Shown here one piece after another: positions 30,111 to 39,533 of a stretch of 64,000 nucleotides of DNA. The notes under the pieces were generated by a model that did no database searches, had not been told where the DNA came from, and saw only the letters and a list, made by a program, of their open reading frames with translations. Numbering within the stretch: the stretch's first letter is position 1; every line of letters starts with the position of its first letter. The translations under genes were made by a program, and so were the position numbers. The stretch spans positions 62,001 to 126,000 of the forward strand of contig QFQS01000001.1 of assembly GCA_003243455.1 (NCBI GenBank). The letters are read 5' to 3'. The stretch comes from Cereibacter sphaeroides. Its GTDB lineage: Bacteria > Pseudomonadota > Alphaproteobacteria > Rhodobacterales > Rhodobacteraceae.

Positions 30111-33100
30111 CTATTCGGCGGGCGTCCTTGCCCCGATGGCGTCGCGCAATTCGGAATGCAGGCGTGCCGTCTCGTGCGCCTTGGGTTTGGACAGCCCCGC
30201 CAGCAGCAGATAGGCGACCGGCGTGATGTAGAGGGTGGCCAGCGTGGCAAGGCCAAGACCGCCGACGATGATCCAGCCCAGAACCTCGCGTGCTTCGGCG
30301 CCCGCGCCGAAGGCAAAGATCAGCGGCAGGCCACCCAGAACGGTCGCTACCATCGTCATCATCACCGGCCGCAGCCGGATGGTCGCGGCGTTCTGGATGG
30401 CATCGCGCACGCTTTGCCCTTCATCGCGTAACTGGTTTGCAAATTCGACGATCAGAATCCCGTTCTTGGCCATGATCCCCACCAACAGGACCAGTCCGAT
30501 CTGGCTGTAGACGTTCATGCTGCCTTCGGTCATGGCCAGTGCATAGACGGCGCAGGCCAGTCCCAATGGCACGGTCGCCATGACGATGACAGCAGAGACA
30601 AAGCTTTCGAACTGCGCGGCCAACACCAGGAACACGATCATGATGGCAAAGCCAAAGGTGATCAGCAGCCCTGACGAAGCCTCGCCCAGCGTCGCTGCCT
30701 CGGCCAAAGGCACGATGCGCATGTCGCCCGGCAGCGACTCGGCGGCCAGCCTTTGCGCCTCTTTGTAGGCGTCACCCAGCGACAACTCGGGCGTCAGCCC
30801 CGCCGTAACCGGAACCGCCCGCAACTGCTGCTCGCGCGTCAATTCCGGTGCCACGGCCCGCTCGGTCAGGGTCACGAAGCTGGAAATCGGCACCATCTTT
30901 CCGTCGCCGGCCTGAACGAAAATACGTTCAAGATCGCCGGGGTCATTCACCGTTGCCGCGCTGGAGACCAGCTTGATGTCAAAGCTGTCGTCGTCGAGAT
31001 AGACGGTCCCCACAGTACTGCCGTCCAGCACTGCCTGCAGGGCCTGCCCCATGCCGTCGATATTCACGCCGATGTCTGCCGCACGTGCCCTGTCAACCTC
31101 GATGAAGAGCTGAGGCTGTGTCGTATCATAACCAAGCCGAACCTGACCGAAGGCCGGGTTCTCTTCCATCCTGTCGACCAGCACCTGCGCACGATCAGCC
31201 AGATCGGCATAGCTGTTGCCCACCACGGCAAAACGCAGCCCCTGGCCCGCGCCGCGGATACCCAACGAGTTCGATTGGATTGCGAAAGCGCGAATACCGA
31301 TGATGTCTTTCAGCCTGGAGGTGATTTCGTCGGCAATCTCCTGCTGACTGCGCTTGCGGTCTGCCCAATCGGCAAGCGACAGCACCATGAAACCGCGATT
31401 GTCCGACCCGCCCATTCCAGCGATGGCGTAGAGGCTCTTGATCTCTCCAGATGCGCGATAGGGGGCCAGAAGATTCTCGATGTCCCGCATCTTGCCATCG
31501 GTATAGTCCAGCGCCACCCCCTGTGGGGCCTGCACGTTCAAGAGGATCAGCGCCCGATCCTCGTCCGGGGTCAGCTCTTGCCGTAGCCCGCCGAAAAGGA
31601 TCCAGGCCATCAGCGCGAACAGAGCGGCAAAAGTCAGCGCGACCATCGGCGCGGCAAGTGTGGCTCGCAGCGTGATCGCATAGAACTGTGCCAGAAAATT
31701 CCCGATCCGGGTCATGATCCCGCGTGGATCATGCTCAAGATCCGCCGCGCGCAGCATGCGGCTGGCCAATACGGGGCAGAGCGTCAATGCGGTAACTGAT
31801 GAGAGCAGGACCGAGATGGCGAGCGTAAAGCCGAACTCGCGGAACAGCCCGCCCGTCTGTCCGGGCAGGAAGGACAGCGGGATGAACACGGCCGCCAGCG
31901 TAGTAGTCGTCGCGACCACTGCAAAGAACACCTGCTGTGTGCCCAGCACCGCTGCCGCCCGCGCACCCATCCCCTCGGACCTTCGGCGCACGATGTTTTC
32001 CAGAACCACGATGGCGTCATCCACCACCATCCCCGTCGCCAGAACCAGCGCGAGAAGCGTCAGGATGTTGATCGAGAACCCGACCAGCCAGATCGCGGCC
32101 AGCGTCCCGATCAGCGATACCGGGATGGCGAGGGCGGGAATCAGCGTTGCGCGCATATCGCGCAGGAACAGATACATGATCGCTGTCACGATCAGGACGG
32201 ACAACACCAACGCAATCTCGACTTCGTGGATCGCACCCTTGATGAAGGTGGCGGTGTCCGAGGTGATGAAGATGTGGATATCCTCCGGCACGGTCGCCTG
32301 CAGGTCCGCCACCACCGCCCGGATCGCATCCGAGATTTCCAGCGTATTGCTTTGCGCCTGCCGGATGATGCCAAGGCCGATCCCCGTCTCGCCATTGGCT
32401 CGCAGGATTGAGCTGCCTAGCTCTGGCCCAAGCGTAACCTGCGCCACGTCGCCCAGCCGCACATCCGGCGCTACCTTCAGCGCCTCGAACTGTTCGGCGG
32501 TCGTGACCGACGCCGTTGTGCGCACCAATATGCTCTGCCGGTCGGAACTGAGCGCGCCGGCCGGTGCGTCGAAGGACACGTTGCTCAGCGTGTCGCGCAG
32601 GTCGGCCAGCGTCAGGCCCCGGCTGGCCAGTTGCATCGGGTCGATGTCGACCCGGAATACCATCGAGCGGTCGCCATAAATCTGCAGGTCCGCCACCCCC
32701 GGCGCGGCCAGCAGCCGGTCCTGCACATTGTCCTCAACAAAACGGGTCAGGTCTTGGGGGCTGCGCGAGAACGAGGTGACGGCGATGCGCAGCACCGCGT
32801 CCGAATCCGCATCGGCCTTGACCACGCGCGGCTCGTCGGCATCTTCGGGCAGGCGGTTGCGGATACGCGCGATGGCGTCGCGCAGGTCGGTCGCCGCCAC
32901 ATCCAGATCGACACGATCGCTGAACTCGACCGTGACCCGGCTTGACCCGAACCGTGAGCTTGAAGAGATCGACTTCACCCCCGCCACCCGGCCCGCCGCC
33001 GCTTCGATCTCGGACGTTATCTCGCGGTCGATAGTCTCGGGTGCAGCACCGTCGAAATCGGTCGAAATCGTAACCACAGGTCGGTCGACATCCGGCAGTT

Positions 33101-33245
33101 CGCGAATCTCGGCCCCGTAAAGGGCGGCTAGTCCGGCCAGAATGATGATGGCGTTCAGCACGAAGGCCATGATCGGTCGTCGGACGAAAAGCGCGGTGCC
33201 CGATCCGGCCAGTTCGGCCTCATTCATCTGGGGTGACTCGGACAT
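30111..33245 (-). CDS. RND-family efflux transporter, inner-membrane permease
   Basis: 1044 residues, the normal length of AcrB/MexB-type pumps. The N-terminal helix follows 'FVRRPIMAFVLNAIIILAG', the first porter domain has 'LPDVDRPVVTISTDFDGAAPE', and helix 4 carries the two proton-relay aspartates in 'LATGMVVDDAIVVLENIVRR'. The second half repeats the fold with 'SQIGLVLLVGIMAKNGILIVEF'. It exports drugs or other amphiphiles using the proton gradient, together with the adaptor encoded ten bases upstream and an outer-membrane channel not seen here. The substrate cannot be deduced. The closest remembered relatives are HAE-1 type pumps. Confidence 0.92.
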   Translation of the reverse strand: MSESPQMNEAELAGSGTALFVRRPIMAFVLNAIIILAGLAALYGAEIRELPDVDRPVVTISTDFDGAAPETIDREITSEIEAAAGRVAGVKSISSSSRFGSSRVTVEFSDRVDLDVAATDLRDAIARIRNRLPEDADEPRVVKADADSDAVLRIAVTSFSRSPQDLTRFVEDNVQDRLLAAPGVADLQIYGDRSMVFRVDIDPMQLASRGLTLADLRDTLSNVSFDAPAGALSSDRQSILVRTTASVTTAEQFEALKVAPDVRLGDVAQVTLGPELGSSILRANGETGIGLGIIRQAQSNTLEISDAIRAVVADLQATVPEDIHIFITSDTATFIKGAIHEVEIALVLSVLIVTAIMYLFLRDMRATLIPALAIPVSLIGTLAAIWLVGFSINILTLLALVLATGMVVDDAIVVLENIVRRRSEGMGARAAAVLGTQQVFFAVVATTTTLAAVFIPLSFLPGQTGGLFREFGFTLAISVLLSSVTALTLCPVLASRMLRAADLEHDPRGIMTRIGNFLAQFYAITLRATLAAPMVALTFAALFALMAWILFGGLRQELTPDEDRALILLNVQAPQGVALDYTDGKMRDIENLLAPYRASGEIKSLYAIAGMGGSDNRGFMVLSLADWADRKRSQQEIADEITSRLKDIIGIRAFAIQSNSLGIRGAGQGLRFAVVGNSYADLADRAQVLVDRMEENPAFGQVRLGYDTTQPQLFIEVDRARAADIGVNIDGMGQALQAVLDGSTVGTVYLDDDSFDIKLVSSAATVNDPGDLERIFVQAGDGKMVPISSFVTLTERAVAPELTREQQLRAVPVTAGLTPELSLGDAYKEAQRLAAESLPGDMRIVPLAEAATLGEASSGLLITFGFAIMIVFLVLAAQFESFVSAVIVMATVPLGLACAVYALAMTEGSMNVYSQIGLVLLVGIMAKNGILIVEFANQLRDEGQSVRDAIQNAATIRLRPVMMTMVATVLGGLPLIFAFGAGAEAREVLGWIIVGGLGLATLATLYITPVAYLLLAGLSKPKAHETARLHSELRDAIGARTPAE

Positions 33246-33255
33246 CGGCGGACCC

Positions 33256-34410
33256 TCAGCTTTTCGGGGTGCGGGTTTCGGCCACGATCACAGCCGATCC
33301 CACCCGCAACTGCTGCACCCCCTCGATCACCACCAGATCGTCGGGCTCAAGCTTGCCATCAACCAGCACGACATCGGCATTGCGCTGCAAGATATGCACC
33401 GGAATGCGCAACGCCTTGGCATCTCGCACCGCCCAGACATAAGCGCCCTCCGATCCCCACTGGATCGCCAGCGGATCGACCGCAGGATGGCTGGCCCCGG
33501 TAAAGCCTAGCGAAATCAGGATCGCCATGCCCGACCGAAGCCGGTCGTTCGTATTCTCGATCGCGGCCTGCAACAGCAGGCTTCGACTGGCCTCCTCGAC
33601 CCGGTTGTCAAAGGCGCTGATCCGCCCCGGCAATTCCAGCCCCGGATCGGACAGGGGCGAGGCGCTAAGTGCATCGCCCAGCGACAGGCGGCTTACGATA
33701 CGCTCCGGCACCCGGAAATCGACAAGCAGGCTGGTGCGGTCCTCGATCCGCGTGATCTCGGTCGCGGTCGTCACCTGATTGCCAACCTCGGCGGCAAAGA
33801 TGCCGACCCAGCCGCTGATCGGCGCCACGATCCGGTGCTGCGCCAGTTCGAACTGTGCCTGCCGCAATTCCAGTTCGGCGGTTTTCAGCGCCAGATTGGC
33901 CTCCTGCACCAGCAGATCGCTGGTGGCGCCCGTCGCCTTCAGCCGTTGCTGCCGGTCGACCGTGGCCCGCGCGTCGTCCACGACCAGACCGGCGCGGTCG
34001 ACGGCAATGCGCGCCGCCTCGCTGTCCAGTTCGGCCACGACCTGACCCGCATTCACATAATCGCCCGACTGCACGTTCAGTGCCACGATCCGCCCCGAAA
34101 CCTCGGGTGTCATCGCGACCGAACGCACCGCGCGGGCCGTGCCGATGGATGTCACGATATCGCTCAGTGCACGCGGCGCCGCATCCATCGCCACAACGCG
34201 CGGCGGACCCGAGGCGACGCCACTGCCGGACTCTGCCGCGGGTGCCGCCTCGGCCCCCGATCCATCCCCCGCCAGACCCATCCGCATCAGCGGTTCCAGC
34301 ACGCCGATTTTGTCAAGGAAGGGCCGTGCGACCGGCAGGAATGATGCGGACAGCACGAAAGCAGCAGCCACGATACCGATGACCAGAAGGGTCTGTTTCC
34401 AAAGCGCCAT
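33256..34410 (-). CDS. RND efflux periplasmic adaptor (membrane fusion protein)
   Basis: 384 residues from ATG 34410. One N-terminal anchor at about 6-24 (TLLVIGIVAAAFVLSASF). The lipoyl half 'VSGRIVALNVQSGDYVNAGQVVAELD' at about 98-125, a helical hairpin rich in Ala, Glu and Gln, the second lipoyl half 'RIVAPISGWVGIFAAEVGNQV', then beta-barrel and membrane-proximal domains ('GDALSASPLSDPGLELPGRIS'). It links the permease encoded ten bases downstream to an outer-membrane channel. An in-frame ATG at 34455 exists but lies before the clear anchor and lacks a better ribosome site. Confidence 0.9.
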   Translation of the reverse strand: MALWKQTLLVIGIVAAAFVLSASFLPVARPFLDKIGVLEPLMRMGLAGDGSGAEAAPAAESGSGVASGPPRVVAMDAAPRALSDIVTSIGTARAVRSVAMTPEVSGRIVALNVQSGDYVNAGQVVAELDSEAARIAVDRAGLVVDDARATVDRQQRLKATGATSDLLVQEANLALKTAELELRQAQFELAQHRIVAPISGWVGIFAAEVGNQVTTATEITRIEDRTSLLVDFRVPERIVSRLSLGDALSASPLSDPGLELPGRISAFDNRVEEASRSLLLQAAIENTNDRLRSGMAILISLGFTGASHPAVDPLAIQWGSEGAYVWAVRDAKALRIPVHILQRNADVVLVDGKLEPDDLVVIEGVQQLRVGSAVIVAETRTPKS

Positions 34411-34598
34411 AAGGGGCGTTTCTCCAGCAAGACGGACGGTTGCGGCAGCGTACAAAGTCTATGCCAATCAGGGGTCTGCAACAATGGAGACCGAAGCCGA
34501 AAATGCACATCCCGCGAAAGCGTGAACCGAACTGCCTGCAGTTGCGCAATGTGAAGGCACATTACTTGACGAAGCCCGGCGGTCATGGAAACGTCAAG

Positions 34599-34613
34599 AC
34601 AGGCTCCGCCTGT
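34599..34613 (+). promoter_or_regulatory. Hairpin in the leader of the sensor kinase gene
   Basis: ACAGGC (34599-34604), loop TCC and GCCTGT (34608-34613), then TTCCCGGCTTTTTGG just before the kinase start. The stem with trailing T run resembles a weak intrinsic terminator and could attenuate transcription into the gene. Upstream TTGACG (34565-34570) may be part of a promoter. Confidence 0.3.
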
Positions 34614-34642
34614 TTCCCGGCTTTTTGGTGTGCTTGAACGAC

Positions 34643-36211
34643 ATGACGCTTGCCATGACTGACAAGGCGGTAGTGGCGATGCCAAGGGGCGTTGCCCTGC
34701 TGCGCTTTGGTGTTCCGACTTTGGCTCTTGTAAGTGCGCTCATCTGGGGCAACTGGACCTACCGCGAGGCGACCGAGGCCGCGCTGCAAAGAACATCCCA
34801 GGGCGCGGCACTGGTCAACCAGTATACCGAGCGGCTGGTCCAGACCCAGACGATCCTGCAACGCGCCGCGGTCGAGCGTGCGCGGACGGAGCCGCCCGGC
34901 TTCCTGCAATCTCAGGAATTCCACAGCTTTCTGCAACAGGTGACAAAGACTCAAGGCTTCATCGAAGGGCTGGTCATCGTCGCTTTCGACGGCCAGATCA
35001 TCGCCTCCAGCGGCAGCTATCCGATCAACCGCAACATGGGAACGCGCGACTACATCACGGCCATTGCCAATGGCGCGCCGCTTTTCGTCGATCGCATAAC
35101 GCTCGAGCCCAGCAGCGTAGATGCGGTCGTCGTCTCGACCCCTTTTGAGATCGAAGGTTTTCGCGGGGTGATCGTATCGGCCATCGGGGTCGAGACCATG
35201 CGCACATTCCTGACCGGCCTTGCTGCGGAAAACGGCGAACACGCCTCGCTCGTGCGTGAGGGCGGAAAGGTTCTTATCCGCAACAATGCGGCAGACGCCA
35301 CGATGCTGCAACCCGACGGTCCGATGATGCAGGCTATCTCGAAAGGCTCCTCCGGCAGCTTTACCGCTCTTTCGACGACGGACGGCATCCGGCGCTTTTA
35401 CGCGTTCCAAAGGGTCGAGGGCTATCCCCTCTACGCCGTCTTCGGCACGGCGAAGAAAGACGTGCTCATCTCCTGGCTTGACCGGTCGGTGCCCGTTTGG
35501 GCGGTTCTTGCCGCCATAGCGGGCTTCACCTTCCTGACCAGCGGCCGCATCCAGCGCAGCATAGTCCGGCGGGTCGAGGCCGAACAAACCCGGCTTCGGT
35601 TGGACGAGGCCGAGCGTCTGGCCGAACAGCGCCGCCGGATGATGGGCGAGATGAACCATCGCATAAAGAACAATCTCGCCATGGTCGCCGCCCTGATCAG
35701 CATGCAGCTTCGCAGCAAGGGGTCGGTGGACGGGGCAGAGCTGAAGTCCCGGATCATGGCGATTTCCGAAGTTCACGAGTTCCTGTATCGCGCCGCCGAC
35801 AGCGAAAGGATGGATTTCGGAACAATACTCAAGCGCATCAGCACCAGCCCCGCCATCGTCCCTGAGGAACGCGGCATCCGTATCGAGCTTGATGTTCGCC
35901 CCGACATCATCGTCGATCCTGACCACGCCACTGCGCTGGCCCTTTGCGCTGCCGAAGTTCTGACCAACTCAGTCAAACATGCCTTCCCCGACCGAGCGGC
36001 GGGCACAATTCGTGTCTCGCTGCATCGCGAGGGCGGCGAAGGTGTGATGGAGATCGCCGACGATGGCGTCGGCATGCCCCAGCACCTCGAACGCTCATCG
36101 GGGCTACGCATCATCGACGGCTTGGTGGCACAAGTCGGCGGCGCGGTGACTCGCGCGGGCGATCACGGAATGCGCGTGACGATCCGCTTTCCACTGCTGC
36201 AGGGCAGTTGA
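34643..36211 (+). CDS. Membrane sensor histidine kinase, HisKA_2/HWE type
   Basis: 522 residues from ATG 34643; TTG 34625, GTG 34628 and ATG 34655 are alternatives. Two membrane helices (about residues 16-34, 'LLRFGVPTLALVSALIWGN', and about 284-302, 'VPVWAVLAAIAGFTFLTSG') enclose a periplasmic sensor of Cache type ('FIEGLVIVAFDGQIIASSG', 'GTRDYITAIANGAP'). The phosphoacceptor region is 'MGEMNHRIKNNLAMVAALI' with His near 342, followed by an ATP-binding domain with 'CAAEVLTNSVKHAFP' and 'DDGVGMP'. The cognate response regulator is not adjacent. It is divergent from the RND operon across a 232-base gap, suggesting but not proving control of the pump. Confidence 0.85.
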   Translation: MTLAMTDKAVVAMPRGVALLRFGVPTLALVSALIWGNWTYREATEAALQRTSQGAALVNQYTERLVQTQTILQRAAVERARTEPPGFLQSQEFHSFLQQVTKTQGFIEGLVIVAFDGQIIASSGSYPINRNMGTRDYITAIANGAPLFVDRITLEPSSVDAVVVSTPFEIEGFRGVIVSAIGVETMRTFLTGLAAENGEHASLVREGGKVLIRNNAADATMLQPDGPMMQAISKGSSGSFTALSTTDGIRRFYAFQRVEGYPLYAVFGTAKKDVLISWLDRSVPVWAVLAAIAGFTFLTSGRIQRSIVRRVEAEQTRLRLDEAERLAEQRRRMMGEMNHRIKNNLAMVAALISMQLRSKGSVDGAELKSRIMAISEVHEFLYRAADSERMDFGTILKRISTSPAIVPEERGIRIELDVRPDIIVDPDHATALALCAAEVLTNSVKHAFPDRAAGTIRVSLHREGGEGVMEIADDGVGMPQHLERSSGLRIIDGLVAQVGGAVTRAGDHGMRVTIRFPLLQGS

Positions 36212-36214
36212 CAC

Positions 36215-37282
36215 TCAGCCGCTGACGGCCAGACTCCGGCTTTGTTCGGTTGCCGACAATTCCGCCAGATCCAGCACCCGCTGCAGCGCCGCCCCCCGTG
36301 CGAAATCGGGATCGGCCACGCCTTCCCCCCGGATCGCCGCGATGAAGCGCTGATAGATCGTCGGCACATGCGGCGCCTCGATATCCACCCAAGTCGCCGT
36401 CGCCACATCCGCCCCCAGACAGGCGCGCAACCGGCTCTGCGCATTCTCGAAGATCACCTCCAGCCCCCCCGCATCGCCAAAGAGGCGCAGGACCAGATCG
36501 TTCAAATGCCCCGTCGCGAACCGCGTGGCCCCGATGGTGCCCGTCGCCCCGTTCGCCAGCCGCAGGTGCATCACCGCGCTGTCATTGGCGTCCAGCACAT
36601 ACTCCCCGATCTTTCCTCCCGGCGCCTTGTCAAATGTCGTCAGCCTGCAACTGATCTCCGCCGGGTCCGACCCGGCGATGAAGGTTGCGTAGTCGAGGAT
36701 ATGGATGCCCACATCCCCCAGCACCCCTTTCGACCCATGCGCGGTCGACAGCCGCCACAGCCACTGCGGGCTGGTCTTCCAGTCGCCCCAGGCCGGCTGC
36801 GTCAGCCAGCTTTGCAGATAGCTCGCCTCGAAATGCCGCACCGTGCCAATGGCCCCCTCCGCCACCATCAGCGCCGCCTTCTGAAGCGCAGCGACATTCC
36901 GGTAGCTCAGGTTCACCATGTTCACGACGCCAGCCTTCGCCGCCGCTTCGGCCATCGCCGCGGCATCGGCATAGTTCGTCGCCAAAGGCTTCTCGCACAG
37001 CACATGCTTGCCCGCGGCCAGCAAGGGCAGGGTGGTCGGATAATGCGCCGCGTCCGGCGTCACGTTCGCCACCGCGTCGAACCCATCCCAGACCAGCGCC
37101 TCATCGACCAAGGCAAAGCCCTTCGCGATCCCATGCTTGCCCATGAACTCGGCCAGTTGCGCGGGCCGCGTATCTACCCCGGCCACCAGCGTAACCCCTG
37201 GAATGGCGCCGAACTGTTCGGCATGGTTTGCGGCCATCCCCCCGGTGCCAAGGATCAACAGCCGCACGGGCTTCGCGGCCAT
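36215..37282 (-). CDS. Gfo/Idh/MocA-family NAD(P)-dependent oxidoreductase
   Basis: 355 residues. Rossmann start 'LLILGTGGMAANHAEQFGA', 'AGVDTRP' at the end of strand 2, and the diagnostic 'VLCEKPLATN' (Glu97, Lys98, Pro99) where the lysine orients cofactor and substrate. The C-terminal part has the open-faced sheet 'ASYLQSWLTQPAWGDWK' and 'GDVGIHILDYATFIAG', of the kind in sugar dehydrogenases of this family. Its start overlaps the stop of the ThuA-like gene (TGATG), so the two act in one pathway, likely oxidation of a sugar or sugar alcohol. The substrate is not evident. Confidence 0.88.
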   Translation of the reverse strand: MAAKPVRLLILGTGGMAANHAEQFGAIPGVTLVAGVDTRPAQLAEFMGKHGIAKGFALVDEALVWDGFDAVANVTPDAAHYPTTLPLLAAGKHVLCEKPLATNYADAAAMAEAAAKAGVVNMVNLSYRNVAALQKAALMVAEGAIGTVRHFEASYLQSWLTQPAWGDWKTSPQWLWRLSTAHGSKGVLGDVGIHILDYATFIAGSDPAEISCRLTTFDKAPGGKIGEYVLDANDSAVMHLRLANGATGTIGATRFATGHLNDLVLRLFGDAGGLEVIFENAQSRLRACLGADVATATWVDIEAPHVPTIYQRFIAAIRGEGVADPDFARGAALQRVLDLAELSATEQSRSLAVSG

Positions 37283-38067
37283 CAGCGGAAACCCTCTTCG
37301 CCGTCCTGATGCAGCTTCGGCCCGCGTTCCTCCAGCGGCTCCACCGTCTGCCCGATAGGCCGGTTCGGCGCGACGGTCGGCTCGGCCAGCCGGGCCGCCG
37401 GATTATAGGCCCACTTCACCGCGTTCCGCAGCACCGTCTGCACATTGGCGTCGTGATAGGTCGGATAGGTCTCATGCCCCGGGCGAAAGTAGAACACGTT
37501 CCCCGCACCCCGCTTGTAGGTCAGGCCAGACCGGAACACCTCACCCCCCTGGAACCAGCTGATGAATACCGTCTCCAGCGGCTCCGGCACGCCGAAGGGC
37601 TCGCCATACATCTCTTCGTTCTCAAGCTCGAAATACCCCGGCAACCCCGCCGCGATGGGATGATTGCGAGAGGTCAGCCACAACCGTTCGCGCTCGCCCG
37701 CCTCACGCCACGACAGATTGCAGGGGGTACCCATCAACCGCATGAAGGGTTTGGAGAAATGGGCCGAATGCAGGAATATCGCGCCCATCCCAGACCAGAC
37801 GGCCTCGGCGACCAACTCCACCACATGATCCGACACATCGCCATGCGCCGCATGGCCCCACCACAACAGCACATCCGTATTCGCCAGAACCTCTTTCGTG
37901 ATTCCATGCTCGGGCTGGTCCAGCGTCGCCGTCCCCGCCTTGATCCCGGCGTCAAGGTTCAGCGCATCGGCAATCGCCTGATGCATCCCCTTTGGATAGA
38001 TGCCCGCCACGACCTTGTTCTTCCGTTCGTGGACGTTCTCGCCCCAGACCAGCGTGCGAATGACCAT
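37282..38067 (-). CDS. ThuA-like domain protein (trehalose utilisation family)
   Basis: 261 residues from ATG 38067 with AGGAGATTTGCC upstream; a longer in-frame opening to 38406 runs antisense into the M20 gene and is rejected. It has 'TLVWGENVHERKNKVV', 'YPKGMHQAIADAL', 'TDVLLWWGHAAHGDVSD' and 'GMGAIFLHSAHFSKPF', the glutamine-amidotransferase-like fold of ThuA proteins. ThuA takes part in keto-disaccharide metabolism with ThuB, a Gfo/Idh dehydrogenase. The translationally coupled downstream gene is such a dehydrogenase, so a ThuAB-like role is plausible. Confidence 0.82.
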   Translation of the reverse strand: MVIRTLVWGENVHERKNKVVAGIYPKGMHQAIADALNLDAGIKAGTATLDQPEHGITKEVLANTDVLLWWGHAAHGDVSDHVVELVAEAVWSGMGAIFLHSAHFSKPFMRLMGTPCNLSWREAGERERLWLTSRNHPIAAGLPGYFELENEEMYGEPFGVPEPLETVFISWFQGGEVFRSGLTYKRGAGNVFYFRPGHETYPTYHDANVQTVLRNAVKWAYNPAARLAEPTVAPNRPIGQTVEPLEERGPKLHQDGEEGFR

Positions 38068-38236
38068 GGCAAATCTCCTGATACGACTCGGTGCTGGCAC
38101 CGACCCTACCAAAACCACCGGCAGACGACAGGGCAGGGGCCTCGGTTTCTCACCGCCTGACAACCGGGGCTTGCGGCCCCTCACGGTTGGGACCACCATG
38201 CGACAACACCATGACAGCCGCACCCGGAGAGCCAAA

Positions 38237-39409
38237 ATGCCCGTCAAGAACCGCTTCGCCGAACTCCTGCCCGAAATCACGGGATGGCGGCGCGATTTCC
38301 ACGCCAACCCGGAACTTTTGTTCGACGTGCATCGCACGGCGGGAAAGGTGGCCCAACTGCTGCGCGAATTCGGTGTGGACGAAGTTGTCGAGGGGATAGG
38401 CCGCACCGGCGTCGTCGGCGTGATTCACGGCAAGACCAACACCTCGGGCCGCGTCATTGGCCTTCGCGCGGACATGGACGCGCTGCCGATCCATGAACAG
38501 ACCGGTCTCGACTATGCCTCGACCGTTCCGGGCAAGATGCACGCCTGCGGCCATGACGGCCATACCGCCATGCTGCTGGGCGCGGCCAAGTACCTCGCCG
38601 AGACCCGGAACTTCGACGGAACGGCTATCGTCATCTTCCAACCGGCGGAAGAAGGCGGCGGTGGCGGGCGAGAGATGGTCAAGGATGGTATGCTTGACCG
38701 CTTCAGTGTGCAGGAAGTCTACGGCATGCACAATATGCCTGGCATCCCGCTTGGCCATTTCGCGATCCGGCCCGGCGCAATGATGGCTGCCGCCGACCAG
38801 TTCGACATCACCATCACCGGCAAGGGGGGTCATGCCGCCAAGCCCCACAGCACCATCGACCCGGTCGTCGTCTCGGCCCATGTGATACTGGCTCTGCAGA
38901 GCATTGCCAGCCGCAACGTAGATCCGCTGAAGCAGGTTGTGGTCTCGGTTTGCGCGGTCCAGACCGACAGCCCGGCGCATAACGTCATACCGCAGCAGGT
39001 CAAGCTCAAGGGCACGGTCCGCACGATGGACCATGCAGTGCAGGATTTCGTCGAAAAGCGCGTTATCGAAATCGTCTCGGGCGTCGCCCTTGCGCTCGGC
39101 GCCAAGGGAGAGGTCGACTATCGCCGTGGCTATCCGGTAACGATGAACACGCCCGAAAACACCGATTTCGCCGCAGAAGTCGCCCGGGCTGTGGCGGGAA
39201 CGGCGAACGTCGACCCCGACACCGCACCCCTGATGGGAGCCGAGGATTTCAGCTATATGCTCAAGGAGCGCCCCGGCGCCTATATCTTCCTCGGCAATGG
39301 CGACACCGCGATGGTCCACCACCCCGCCTACAACTTCGACGACAACGCCATCCCCTTCGGCTCCAGCTGGTATGCCGGCATGGCCGAGGCCCGCATGCCC
39401 GCCGCCTGA
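38237..39409 (+). CDS. M20 family amidohydrolase (hippurate hydrolase-like)
   Basis: 390 residues from ATG 38237 behind CGGAGAGCC. It has the metal-binding set 'MHACGHDGHTAMLLGAA', 'FQPAEEGGGGGREMV' and 'VVHH'-like end 'MVHHPAYNFDDNAIPFG', the lid domain with 'GGHAAKPHSTIDPV', and 'GAEDFSYMLKERPGAYIFLG'. M20D enzymes cleave N-acyl amino acids such as hippurate, N-acetyl-diaminopimelate or auxin conjugates. It is cytoplasmic, with no signal. The neighbours do not narrow down the substrate. It is divergent from the ThuA-like gene. Confidence 0.88.
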   Translation: MPVKNRFAELLPEITGWRRDFHANPELLFDVHRTAGKVAQLLREFGVDEVVEGIGRTGVVGVIHGKTNTSGRVIGLRADMDALPIHEQTGLDYASTVPGKMHACGHDGHTAMLLGAAKYLAETRNFDGTAIVIFQPAEEGGGGGREMVKDGMLDRFSVQEVYGMHNMPGIPLGHFAIRPGAMMAAADQFDITITGKGGHAAKPHSTIDPVVVSAHVILALQSIASRNVDPLKQVVVSVCAVQTDSPAHNVIPQQVKLKGTVRTMDHAVQDFVEKRVIEIVSGVALALGAKGEVDYRRGYPVTMNTPENTDFAAEVARAVAGTANVDPDTAPLMGAEDFSYMLKERPGAYIFLGNGDTAMVHHPAYNFDDNAIPFGSSWYAGMAEARMPAA

Positions 39410-39420
39410 AAGACGCCACG

Positions 39421-39460
39421 TCAGCTTCTTCTTGGTCCAAATACCCAAAAACACCCCGAG
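39421..39460 (-). repeat. Rhodobacterales-type extragenic repeat, fragment
   Basis: On the minus strand this reads CGGGGTGTTTTTGGGTATTT and continues into GGACCAAGAAGAAGC, the tail of an extragenic element that I recall from many Rhodobacteraceae genomes (C-rich part, then GTATTTGG..(C)AAGAAGAAG). It lies between the M20 gene and moaA, and a related copy is at 40609-40675. Its role is unknown; it may be read as a transcript end. Confidence 0.4.
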
Positions 39461-39498
39461 CCGATCCGGCGCCAGCCGGACGGCGAGACAAAAGCCGT

Positions 39499-39513
39499 GG
39501 CCCGGAACGGGCC
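39499..39513 (-). terminator. Hairpin after moaA
   Basis: GGCCCG (39499-39504), loop GAA, CGGGCC (39508-39513). On the minus strand it lies 20 bases beyond the moaA stop and is followed by ACGGCTTTTG, so it may act as a weak intrinsic terminator for moaA. On the plus strand no T run follows. Confidence 0.35.
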
Positions 39514-39533
39514 GCATCAAGATAGGATAGGGA

